NCBI GenBank assembly: GCA_032719365.1
Contig: CM064870.1
Coordinates: 40,704,194-40,768,193, forward strand
Length of the DNA: 64,000 nt
Reading direction: 5' to 3'
Source of the DNA: Prinsepia uniflora
Lineage: Eukaryota; Streptophyta; Magnoliopsida; Rosales; Rosaceae
Part shown: piece after piece, positions 24,372 to 35,500 of the stretch
Layout: each line of letters starts with the position of its first letter
Position numbering within the stretch: the first letter of the stretch is position 1
Notes under the pieces: generated by a model
Told to the model about the DNA's origin: nothing
The model's input: the letters and a program-made list of their open reading frames with translations, nothing else
The model's database searches: none
Program-made: the position numbers and the translations under genes

Positions 24372-26596
24372 AATTGGTATCAGAGACAGGTTTCGTGTGT
24401 TCTACGAGTGGTTTGGTTCCCAGAGGCGTTGGTTCGTCTACTTAGGTGACGTGATGCTACTGTGGATGTGATGTCTCGACGCGGAACAGCCCGTCAGCAA
24501 CCTGGATGCGATAAGTGGTAGTACGTTTGTTGTGGTTAGTCAGCAAGCGATTGTTAGTGTCCGGATGTTAGTCGCTCGATACGCGGTACGAGGTATGAGG
24601 AGCGTCAGCTTAGGGCCAGAGTAGTTAACATGTTTGGCATTAGAGGTGCTCGGTGGTTTGACCATAGGGTCGAATGTTTGCCAGGAGGATTAGTCTGGAT
24701 GGTAGCTGGTGAGCTACGGTTGAGTAGGTTGGTCGGCTTGTGGGGCCCGAGAGTAGTCCGTTGAGCTTGTGAGATACGTGGGCCAAGGAGGCCGATTGAT
24801 GGTGGACGGTTGGTCCGGACGATGTTTGGATGATGACAGTATGGATTGGTGACCTTTTTGGTCAGTTTGGTTGAAATTGGACTGGTACAGCTACGAGTAG
24901 CCGGATGCCTCGAGTGGCAGGGTTTAGAAACTACTTGGAGACCTGTGAGATTTATGGAAATCTATTGAGATGACTGGTTTGGGATGACTAGTTGGGACTG
25001 TACGTATCTTACCCCGGAGTAAATGCTTAGCTTAGAAACTGTGAGATGGGATTTGTGATTAAATAGTCGTTGTGGCTTGGACCGACTTACGGCCAGACTA
25101 GAGACTGTGCTGCTAGGTGCAACCGAGGTAGTAGATGGTTGGCGGATGACGCGGGACGAGTCCAGTACGTATGCGGTGTTGGTTGAGCATTTGGTTGCTT
25201 AGAGTTGTGGTTGACGAGAGATGTTAGTTTCCCCGACCCCGAGCGTAGATTGTGGGTTTCGGCTCAGTGTGAGGAGAGGTTTGGGTTTAGGGTATTGTGA
25301 ACCCTGGCGTAGAAATGATGTGTCACGAGTTAGAATGCTGATAAATGAACTCACGGACACATTGAGTTGAGATTTTGGCCGGTTGTGAGGACCATTGGTA
25401 GGTCATGATCAGGACAAACGGTTAGGATGTCGTTCATAAATCAGAGTAGCTCAGCGGAAGCGCGGTGGGCCTATGCCTTATGTTGGATCGAGCTAGGTTG
25501 GTATGGTTTTGTTTGACCATCCATGGGGTTGAATTCATGGACTCGACAGTCGGATACGAGTGTGATAGTGGTGCTTGGAATTGAACTTCGGGAAAGTTGG
25601 AATGTGAACATCAGAAGGAGTGATAATTGACATTCTGGTTTGTATAACGGTGTCAACCAACAGGTGAGTTGGTTTGGTTACGGACACGTGGGTATGATCC
25701 GTGAGAGTTGTGGACTGCATCAGTATAGTAAAGAAAAGATGACGTTTGGACAAGTAGTCCGGAGGTGGTATACCTGAGGACGCAGTACCTTAATTGGAAT
25801 CTCGGACTTAGGAGATATAGTGGTTTAGACATTGAGCTGTTGTGTTGATCCCGAGATTAGTGTTAAGATGGATTATGGTCGTTGTGATGGCATGGTTGAG
25901 GACCATTGTGTTTTTCGTCGAAGGATGACGAAAGGAAGCAGAAAATGAGTGACGATAACTGATCGATATGAGGTTATTGAAGAGAACCCACAATCTAGAC
26001 GTGTGGTCTTGTTGGGTTGATGTGTTGGGTTGATGATAAGAGTTGTATGGACGAGTAGTGGGATCCACTTAGGAGTGAGTGGATCTGGATTAGATCATTC
26101 TGACTCAGGTTTGAGTTTTTATGGATCACGAGGATCGTATGTGAGACATAGGTTGGATATCTTGACCGTCTTGGAGTCGTATAGGACGTGTGGGTGATCC
26201 GTCTCGCCTACATTGGGTTTTGGTTAAGATGTACGTGGAGCTCTTATTGATCGGGAGACCCAGAAGACCGGGAGATTTGGAAGGGATTTGAGTTGGACTT
26301 TCCCGGAAAACGAGTAGTTTAATCTAGAGGTAGGATCGACTGATGGACTTCAAGGGTGAAGCGTGTTTGACCCGTGGTCAGGTGGTAATCAATAGAGTTG
26401 AGATGGATTGGAAGTTAGGTACGTGGGTTTCTTTGACCAAGATGTGGTGACAGTTGGGAACTGAAAGGATAAGTTGATGTGGCAGGTGCTGGACACCGGG
26501 TAGGAGCCCTCGATGTGATATTAGTAGGATTTTCCCTAGTTACTACGAAGTACGAGATTCAGAATTTCGAGGACGAAATTCTTTAAGGGGGTAGAT
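24372..26596 (+). mobile_element. Element B internal region, non-coding
   Basis: A primer-binding site TGGTATCAGAG at 24375-24385, complementary to the 3' end of initiator tRNA-Met, follows the LTR, and a polypurine tract (AAGGGGGTAGA, about 26584-26595) precedes the right LTR. No open frame resembles gag or pol. Some phrases, for example GAACCCACAATCTAGACG at about 25985, have counterparts in the internal region of C (GAACCCACAGTCTCGGCG at about 34736), so B and C are related non-autonomous families. Confidence 0.85.
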
Positions 26597-29240
26597 TGTA
26601 ACGACCTGTCCCGGAAATCGAGATTTGATTAGTTGATAATGACAGATTAGTAAAGTTAATCGTGATTAGTTGAATACGTTCGGACTGACGATGCGAAATG
26701 ACGATTTTGCCCCTGAAATTAGGTAAACAATTGACTTTTAGTTTGGACGGTCAAATGGACTTTGACCGAGAATCGTGACGTAGTTCGGGACGTCACTAGT
26801 TCATAGACAGGTGTCACGTCTGATTCCGACATCCGAGGAGAAAGTTATGACGTTCGGAAGTTCGAGGGCATTTTGATAATATTGTTAAATAGGGGCAATT
26901 TTTGTTGACTTTTCAAACGACATGGATTTTTCACGTAACTCGAGAACCGTTAGGAAGGTCTCGATGTCCTGAGTACAATGACAGGCGACACATGTCGATT
27001 GGAGTTCTGACGATAAAGTTAGGGATCTAGGAACGCGAAGGGCAGAACGGTAATTTGTGCAACAAGGGTAAAATGGTCATTGTGATTCCTTGGGATCTGT
27101 GCCCAGTTAGTGGTTGACAAGTGGCTGTTCTGGGGAGTTCTAACCACAGAGAAGTGGACATATGTCCTTCTCTGGATGGTGGTAGAACTTTGCACCAATC
27201 AGTTTAAATGGGCGATTGTGTGTGCACGGGTTAAGCAAACCAGAGAAAACAGAGACAGAGAGGATCTTGGAACCTTAACCCCTTAAACATTGATCAGATG
27301 AAGATGGAGTGTGAAGGAAAGATGGAGGAGAGGGTGTGTTGAAGTGACTGTTGGCCACAGTGAGGCCACGGCGGAGCCCACAACGGCGAAAAGAGGAGCA
27401 AAACCGTAAATTCCCTGTTTTTCCTTTAATTGGGCAAACCATGTTTTTCTTGAGTTTTGCCCAATTCAGTCACTGAGATGTGTTGTTGGAGGTCTTGTGA
27501 ATCGATTAAGGTTGGTCACGAAGCCTGCCGTGGTCGGGGGACGTAAAGCCGTGAGAGGTAACGTTCAATTCAAAAATGGTAAGTCGTTACTTATTGATTG
27601 TCGATCGATTTGGTTACTTAAGTGTTGATTTGCAAGTTCAGGTGAACTCCTAGGACGTGAACCCATAGCCAATGGTGGCTGGAGAAGTTAGAACAGAGAA
27701 GGCAAAGTTCGTTTGTGTTTCACGATTTGGTGAGTAACAAATAGACCCCAAGTCTTTGTTTTGTTTGTGTAATTGTATAGGGAAGACATGGACGAACCTA
27801 ATAGGATTAATTGGGATTAAAAATGGTTGAAAATGGGACAAAATAAGCAAGAGAAACTGGTGAACCGTCCACCTCGGTTTGGTTCGGTCAGACCAGTTCG
27901 AACCGGTTCAGACCGGGCTGGACAGAGGAAGAAGACAGTGAATAGTGTGGCGCGTGGGGCCTAGTTTTGGGAAATTTCCAACACAATTTTTAAAGTATTC
28001 GAAGTAACGAACATTTTGGCGCTGGTTTCGAGTCGATCGGACATCGTCTCGATATGTTTCGGGATGTCCGAAGGTTTAAAGCCTCGGTTAAAAATAGTTA
28101 AAAATACGGGAAAATTATGGGGCTTTAGTATGACCATTGTGAAGGAGTTAGTGACCTTAGTATGAGATTTGGATAGGTTCGAGAAAGTTGAGGATTGCGG
28201 AATGGCTGGGAACGGCGTAAGTGCACGCATATCGAGGCGACGTCGGAATGGTCTGTGAGTGGACTTTGCTTTCTAACTCTTGATGTATGCATATATGTTT
28301 TAATATGTTTTCATACGTGATTCTATGATTTACTTTATGATCTTGATGCTTTATGGAATTTCACATTTTACGAGTTTCAAACGATTTTGTGATATGATCC
28401 TGATTTTAATGATTTGATTTCGGGATTTGGAATACGATATTGAAATGGATTTCGGAAAAGTGATTTTGGGCTTGGAGCCCAGTTTATGAGCTTTTGGTTT
28501 TAAAACTGGATTTCGGATTTGGTTTGAGACTTGAAAGGAAGTCTGGACTTGGGTTCGGGACGATGGTTCCGGATGCCGGCTTACGGAATCATTTTTGCGA
28601 ATTCTGTGGATTTTCTATGGTTTTCACTGATTGCTTGAAAAATGATTTTGGGTTTAAAGTCCCGGAAAAAGAGAAAAACCCACTAGATCTGGTTTTGAGA
28701 CTCGGATTGATTGACGGAGGGAGGGCCCTGGATTGATTATGTTTTGAGTTTAAAGACTCGGTGATTGTGATACCACCCCCCCTGCCGAGGCCTGTGATTG
28801 TGTTTTGAGTTTAAAGACTCGTTGAGATCCCGGGAAGGCCTAGTTATTTGCGCATGGTTTTGAGTTTAAATACTCGGGCGCACTTGAGATCTAGTAAACC
28901 TGTATGATTGCTATTTTTCACTGGTTTTCAGAATGTTTTGGGCGGTGGCCCGGATGATGGGATTTGATGAGTTTTGGGATTGAGTTCCCGGATTTGAGAC
29001 TGATTTGAGATTTGAGGCTGAGGCCGGGATTTGAATGATGAATTTGATTCGGGTTTTTGTTGATGGTTTCTGATGTGAAATGTTTTCATAACATGAATTG
29101 ATATGCATGCATTGGTTTTAAAATGGAGGGTATAAATGTACTTGTTTTATGAACTGTTTTTGAACTTATATTTTGTTTTTGTCCACTCACATTCTTTTCA
29201 TATTTTTGATACCCTCCAGGTTGTTGCGGTACGGGCTGTT
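26597..29240 (+). mobile_element. Element B right LTR, first part
   Basis: Closely matches 21474-24150, with many small substitutions, and is interrupted after ACGGGCTGTT at 29240 by element C. The remaining 216 bases are at 46203-46418. The many differences between the two B LTRs show B is clearly older than C. Confidence 0.92.
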
Positions 29241-31121
29241 TGTAACGACCCGTCCCAAATTCCATGATTAGATTAGTGACTAATCACGATTAGTGAGGCT
29301 ACTCCGTGATTAGTAGAGCGAGATCGGACGAACGATGCGAAATGACCGTTTTGCCCCTGGTGGTGGCAAAACGTTGACTTTTTAATCGGGCAGTCAAATG
29401 GACTTTGGACTGATGACCGTGACGTAGTTCGTGACGTCACGAGTTCATAGACAGGTGGCACGTTCAATTCGACGTTCGAGGAGGAAGTTATGACGTTCGG
29501 AAGTTTAGGGATTTTGGTAATTTTGGATAAAAGGGGTCAAAAGTTGACTTTTTGACCAGGAGGTCCGATGGCCCGAGGGCCGAAGACCGTTACGTAGATA
29601 AGGACGATACGAATCCGTAGACAGGCGGCACGTCGAATTCGGACGTTCGACGGCGAAGTTACGGTTCACGGAAGTTCCCGGTTACTATTCACGATGGCAC
29701 GTTTTACGAGACAAAAAGTGCAGTTTGTCTCTAGTGGGCCCAGATATTTACTGGAGGCCCAATGGATGAGTGACAAGTGTCACCCATCCACTGGCCCAAC
29801 CTCACCCACTCATGCACCAAACCCATTCACCGTGCATCCATTTTCCATTTTTCCTCCAACCGAACCCGATCCCATTTCTCACCCAAACCCATTCAACCCT
29901 TTCCAATGATCATACATGAGAGACCAGAGAGTGAGGATGGACCGGTGGACGCTGGTGGCCGGCCCAGGACGCACCGCCGTGGACGGCGGAGGAGGAGGAG
30001 ATCGAGGTAATCGGTTTTACCCGATTTTGTCCATTTTCAATATTAATGGTTATGGGTCGATTTGGATGATTAGGATGGATTATTTAGGTTGCTAGGGGGT
30101 GATTAGTGAGGTTTTGGTGGTTAGGGACGGCTGGGAAGCCGTGGGAGAAAAGGAGAAGTTTGAACCGTGAGGTTCAAACTTGGACCGTGTGATTTTGTGG
30201 GTTGTGATTGGTTTTGTTAATTGGGATGGATAGGAAACACAAAAATAGGAATTAGGAATTAAAATGGAAGAAAACGGATGAAAAATGAGGATTGTAGGAC
30301 CCTGGACCGGTTACGCCGGTCCAGTTGCAGAAACGAACCGGACCGGCCGGTCTGAACCGGCCGTCGAGAGGTTGAAGGAGCACTGTTCACAGGCGCGTGG
30401 CTCCCACGCGCAGCCACTTCAGGCGGCGCGTGTGGGCGCGTGCTAGGGTTTTTGGGGATGTGTTCAACATACGAAATCACCTATTCGATGTAACGAACAT
30501 TTTGGGACTGGTTTCGAGTCGATCGGACACCGTCTCGATATGTTTCGGGGCATCGGAAGATTTAGGTTCGGGATTAAAAATAGTTAAAAATACGGGAAAA
30601 TTACGGGGCTTTAGTGAGGGGTTATATAAGTAGTTAGTAACCCTCTAAATTAATTTGGACAGGTTTGGAAGTCCCGGTGATGGTGATCGGCTCGGGGAGC
30701 CGTATGGCACGCGTATCGAGACGCGGCTTCGGACGGTCTGTGAGTGGACCTTGTTTTCTAAATTGGTGCATGCATAAATGTTTATTATATGTTTTAAATA
30801 CTTGTTTGTGTTGCCATGAGTGCATTTGGATGTGTGGTTACGTATAGGCACGTATTTCGAGGTTTCGGCCCTATACGGTGCCTATACGGGGCTGTAGGTC
30901 TTTATTGGTCTAAATGAAATGGTTTGGATTTCCAAAAGGATAATGCATTTGATTTGATAATGTTGATTTGGATATTTGTGAATTATATGGTTTCACGTAT
31001 TTCGAGGCGATTTACGTGCTTGCACGTAAATCGAGGTTTTTCGGTTTTACTCCGATTTTCCATTCTTATGGTCTTGGAAATAATTTAATGAAATAATTTT
31101 GGATTTGAAAAGGTAATTCTC

Positions 31122-31223
31122 GGACTTGAGGTCCATTTGATTTACGGAATCGGGCCAGAGGCCCAATTGGTTTACGATTCGGACCGGGGGTCCAGTTTCT
31201 ATGTGAATTCGGGCCTAGTGCCC
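31122..31223 (+). repeat. Four 13-base hairpins phased at 29-30 bases in LTR C
   Basis: GGACTTGAGGTCC (31122), GGGCCAGAGGCCC (31152), GGACCGGGGGTCC (31181) and GGGCCTAGTGCCC (31211) start 30, 29 and 30 bases apart. Stem position 3/11 alternates between A-T and G-C with pairing kept. The same series is in LTR2 and LTR3 at 38126-38227 and 45134-45235 (approximate). The sequence between hairpins is not conserved to the same degree. Confidence 0.85.
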
Positions 31224-31247
31224 AGCTATGTGTTACAAATGTGTTTT

Positions 31248-31390
31248 TACGGGTCATGACGGTTTATGGGAACCGGCATGAACCCCTGAAATGGATTTAC
31301 GGGTCATGACGGTTTATGGGAACCGGCATGAACCCATGAAAGGATTTTATGGTTCATGACGGCTTATGAGGGGCCGGGCATGAATCCTGG
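31248..31390 (+). repeat. Three tandem larger hairpins of about 50-base period in LTR C
   Basis: The unit GGGTCATGACGGTTTATGGG followed by AACCGGCATGAACCC is repeated at about 31248, 31298 and (diverged) 31350. Each can fold: GGGT, CATG and CGGTT pair with AACCG, CATG and ACCC. In the third unit the inner stem has changed to CGGC/GCCG with pairing kept. Confidence 0.75.
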
Positions 31391-31726
31391 AAAGGTTTCA
31401 AGAATGATTTCCAAAGGTTTTTCATATTCCATCCTTTATATATGATTGTCTCCTCCGGGAGGGTCGTTGGCCTGGGTGGACCCCGGAGTAGTCACGGAGC
31501 ACTGACTGAGTGGAGTCGCCCCCCAGTTGGGTTCCTTACTCTCAGGATGGGCATGGTTCGTTACCTTCAGGGAGGGTCATTGATCTACGGACATTGACCT
31601 GGGTGGACCCTGGAGAGACTTGGGTTTGAGACCCCGGTTAGCACACGTGTAGCTTTATTTTACCGTGACAGGTTCTGGATATGAATATATTGGATAAACA
31701 TGGTTTCAACTGGTTTGGGAAAACTG

Positions 31727-32496
31727 TGTTTTATGATGATAAATGGATTTGGGCTGAGATCCCACACACGTTTACTATGTTCTGGTTTTCCGTAAATTGG
31801 TTTTGGGCAGGAGCCCGTGTGACTTGTATTTACAGAATTTGGGGCTGAGACCCTATTTATGGATGTTTTAACATATATTATTGGATAAATGGTTTTACTA
31901 TGCATGCATGCTTTTTAGTGGAGGGTATAAATGTCTTTTATGGAAATGTTTTATAAAATCTTTATTTTTGTCCACTCACAGTCTTTCTGTTTTTAATACC
32001 CTTCAGGTTGACAGCGGATGTGGACTGTAGCAGAGATCGAGATATCACATGCCTCCTCCGGATCCTGGCGTACTCTGATAGCCCGGGAGGGCAAAGGTCG
32101 GAAATATCCCTTGTTTTATGATGATAACTGGATTTGGGCTGAGATCCCACACACGTTTACTATGTTCTGGTTTTCTGTAAATTGTTTTGGGCAGGAGCCC
32201 GTGTGACTTGTATTTACAGAATTTGGGGCTGAGACCCTATTTATGGATGTTTTAACATATATTATTGGATAAATGGTTTTACTATGCATGCATGCTTTTT
32301 AGTGGAGGGTATAAATGTCTTTTATGGAAATGTTTTATAAAATCTTTATTTTTGTCCACTCACAGTCTTTCTGTTTTTAATACCCTTCAGGTTGACAGCG
32401 GATGTGGACTGTAGCAGAGATCGAGATATCACATGCCTCCTCCGGATCCTGGCGTACTCTGATAGCCCGGGAGGGCAAAGGTCGGAAATATCCCTT
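31727..32496 (+). repeat. 385-base tandem duplication in LTR1 of element C
   Basis: A segment from TGTTTTATGATGATAA (31727) to the TATCCCTTG before 32112 is repeated directly, with a period of 385 bases. Each copy carries TATAAAT (31926 and 32310), the GTCCACTCACAG arm (31970 and 32354) and the acceptor-like CCCTTCAG (to 32006 and 32390). LTR2 has the same duplication (about 38731-39502); LTR3 has one copy only. Confidence 0.92.
31926..31932 (+). promoter_or_regulatory. Candidate TATA box of the C LTR
   Basis: GGAGGGTATAAATGT is conserved near the LTR 3' end in B (TATAAAT 24047-24053) and in all three C LTRs, and a related GCATAAATG occurs in A at 18172. A position about 650 bases from the LTR end (270 in LTR3) would make the upstream 2.6 kb the U3 region and leave a short R-U5. 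No transcript data are available. Confidence 0.5.
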
Positions 32497-32517
32497 GTCT
32501 GACACTTCGTGTCAGAC
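32497..32517 (+). terminator. Perfect hairpin near the LTR 3' end
   Basis: A nine-base perfect stem GTCTGACAC / GTGTCAGAC closed by TTC, followed by GGGAGCAGG. The same place in LTR A (18360-18380) has GTCTGACA / TGTCAGAC with loop CCTCT, and B has a longer imperfect hairpin at 24258-24322. A role in RNA 3' end formation or in reverse-transcription transfer is possible but unproven. Confidence 0.5.
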
Positions 32518-32569
32518 GGGAGCAGGGCCATCCCGCACTAATCCCGGGGGATTGGGATGGGTCCTGTCA

Positions 32570-35500
32570 ACGTGGTATCAGAGCGGGTTGTCTCTATTCG
32601 AGCAACCGCGGAGCTCATGGAGCATGTACGCTGGTCGAGGATGTGATATCTCAATGGGCTACAGTTCGTGGTCAACCTGATTGTTGGGGTGCTGGTACGA
32701 TAGTTAGTAGGATTGGCATGCCTTGGTTCGGCATTTGAGGCCGGGGTTGCCATAGTTCTGTCAAGGTTGACAGTGTGGGACCCTACGGAAGGATTAACGT
32801 GTTCGTATTCTGGAGTGTGATCGTGAGACGGTTAGTTGGGATCGTCTTCACGATGTCGTAGGATCGGTTCCGACGACTGATTCGATGTTGTGACCATTAG
32901 ATGGTCAGATTATGTTGAGTTAAATGGATTTACTGCAGTCGGCAGTTGGCAGCCGGATTCGAGGAATTCTGGTTGGACTTACGGTAGGATTGGATTGATG
33001 TCCTTGTGATGTCAAGACCGCGGGGTCGGTCAGATCGTGGATTTTACTGCCTTATGCAGTTGGGTTCAGAGTGACCCTAGGGCTTGATTGTGGAACCCTA
33101 CCGTATGTGTATGGTTCGGAAATGGGAGTTGACGAGTGGTTTGACTTGGACGACTATTCGGATTTGGATTCGTTAGTCGGTCTAGTCATATCAGCTTGTG
33201 TTGGGACTGCACTTCGCAGTCAGGGCTGTACTTACCAGTTAAACCTAGTGGGTTGTCGTGCTACTCAGTTGTGGTTTGGCGCAGCTAAGGTCATGGGCGA
33301 CCTAGTAGACGACATTGGTTTAGTCAAATTACGACTGGTTAGAGATGGTTTGGCCAAGTTATCAGGGTTGGTACTTGTCGATGGAATCCCGGAGCGGGGA
33401 TACAGAGTAGTTGGTACAGGCAGTTGATTCCGTTGGATGCAGAGTCTGGATGTCTAGTCGTTAGGTCTGCACGAGGTTGTGGCAGACGCTACTATCGATA
33501 GACGTAGTCGAATTTTATCTGGTTGAGTAGACTCAGGTTACCGTGACGATTGTGACGATAGGATTGTCAGTCGTGACGATGGTACGAGGTGCGTGAATAA
33601 CGCATATGAGTGAGTAGTGATTCTGGATTTGACTTGGTTACGGTTGAGTGCGATCGCAGAATGAGACGGGGACGTACGGGGGATGTTTCCTCTTCTCGTA
33701 TGAGTTGTCAGGGTAACTATACCCAGAGGTGTTGGGTACGAAGGAGGCAGAGTTTCTCCTATTTGAGCAAAGGTACGGGATCATCGTTCGGTATGAGCGG
33801 AGATCCAGAGTTGTCTGATTGGCACACTTTGTGCTGATGATGACAGGTGGTGTACTGGTACTAGTGCTGGTGCTGGTGCCGGTGATTGTGATGACGGTGA
33901 GTTACGAGTCGGGATGTGACTCCGACGTGATGGGCTTATGATTGGTATCTGTGGTTCGGGAGTGAATCACGGATAGTGACGGACTGGATAGGATCCAGCG
34001 GTAGTTGAGGAGTGAGGATCGAGTAATATCCTGACGGATTAGTGACCGGTTGGTCAGACTCGTTCTGTCGCGGGGGTTTAGCGACCAGTTGGTCAGAATT
34101 GGTCGGGATTGGTCAGATATGGTGGTTTGCAGAGATTTGACTGCAGATCACAGCAGGGGTCTGTTGTGACTTTTCAGTAGAGTGGTACATCAGATTAAGA
34201 TGAATTGACATCCTTTTGGATGTACATATACGGTCGTAAATGGGCATGTGTCCATAACCAGTCTAACGGGGACACGTGGTTGATGTCCGGGTATGTTGTT
34301 TCCAATTTTGTTGGAACTTCGAAATCGCGAGAGGTTGCGATTGAGGTAACGAGAGGAATGCGGGTTTTCCGCATTGGTATTGGGTATGTCGAAGTCGTTT
34401 GGGTGACTTCTCAGGTTCTACCATAATTGATGGTGGTCAATGATATTGATGATGTAGATGTTATTGATGTTGTTGGTTGCCACTAGTACACTGATCGTGT
34501 ATTGGTTGGTGGACTTGTGATTTGTCTTGGGTCATCAGGTGAAATGAGTATATCGAAGTTAGGTGACTGAGATTTCTCATTTCCTGCTTGGTGGCAGACG
34601 AGGTTGGTTTACGTAACGTGGTGAATGCAGCGAGCTTGGTTGTATTCACATAGGATGAGTTTTGATGTCACAGTCTTGTATCATCTTTGGTTTTCCTCGG
34701 TGGAATGACAAGGATCGATACGAGAAAATCAGTGAGAACCCACAGTCTCGGCGTGTCTCGTCGTTGACTAATCTATTTAAGATGTGGGAAACGGTTGAGG
34801 ACTTTGGACGTCGTGACGATCGGGGATCGTGACGTCTATGGTCGGTTGACGTAGTGTTGGAGCTGGATCGTGATTTGGATGATCCAGATGGGTGGAGAGT
34901 TTATCACTCTTACCTGGATGTTGGAGTTGAGGATGATGGGACTGAACTTCTTTTCGAGGTAAATCCCATATAGCTTACTACTCGCCCGAGTAGTTGTCCG
35001 AGGAGTAGGTGTCTGACGAAGTCGGGTTTTGTCAGACTTGGTGTTGTGTGTGATGTTGTGATTGGCTTCCCTATGAAGTCAATCGATTGTGTTGTGGTAA
35101 TCGGTCGAACAGGTATCCGATAGGTTCGGATATGGTGCGTCTCGGTAGACGAGAACGAGATTTCAGGTTTTGGAATCAGATTTCTGGATGACGATTCAGG
35201 ATTTGATTTTGGAACTTGAAAGAGGATTTCTGTATTTGGGTTTTGGAATCGGATTCTGGGTGACGATTCAGGATTTGATTCTAGAGCCTGACTGTGGATT
35301 TTCTTTTTACGGATTTGGGTTCGAAATGGTTATTCCAAATGCCGGTTTACGGAATGATGATTTCGGATTCGAATTTGAACATGTTTATGGATATGATTTC
35401 TGGGTTTGGATTCGGGATTTCTCACGAAATTTCGGATTCGGATTTGGGGAATAGATAATGGGTCGGAGTTTCAATTTGTCTAGTACTGGATTGGACAAAT

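Larger units (their letters stand above)
29241..32569 (+). mobile_element. Element C LTR1
   Basis: 3329 bases, TGTAACGACCCGTCCC to GGTCCTGTCA. Contains the GCGCGTGG hairpin (30393-30411), TGTAACGAACATTTTGG (30489), donor-like GAG-GTAATC (30006/30007), arms at 30738-30749 and 31970-31981, the phased hairpins 31122-31223, a TATAAAT box (31926), acceptor-like CCCTTCAG (to 32006), the second copy of a 385-base duplication, and a terminal hairpin at 32497-32517. It differs from LTR2 and LTR3 by a dozen small changes in its first 2.3 kb, several of them one-base indels in homopolymers. Confidence 0.92.

Noticed and set aside
29777..30010. Open frame with an Arg-rich tail, repeated in all three C LTRs
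   Set aside because: It is inside LTR sequence, lacks a known domain and is only conserved because the LTRs are recent copies. It ends at the donor-like site, so a spliced small protein cannot be fully excluded, but nothing supports it.
32573..32584. TGGTATCAGAGC as part of a tRNA gene (also at 24375, 39579 and 63076)
   Set aside because: Only the primer-binding complement to the tRNA-Met 3' end is present, placed immediately after each LTR; no cloverleaf.
33071..33427. 118-codon open frame in internal region 1, repeated at 40078-40434
   Set aside because: No similarity to gag, pol or other known proteins; the two copies are identical because the 7-kb period is duplicated, not by selection.
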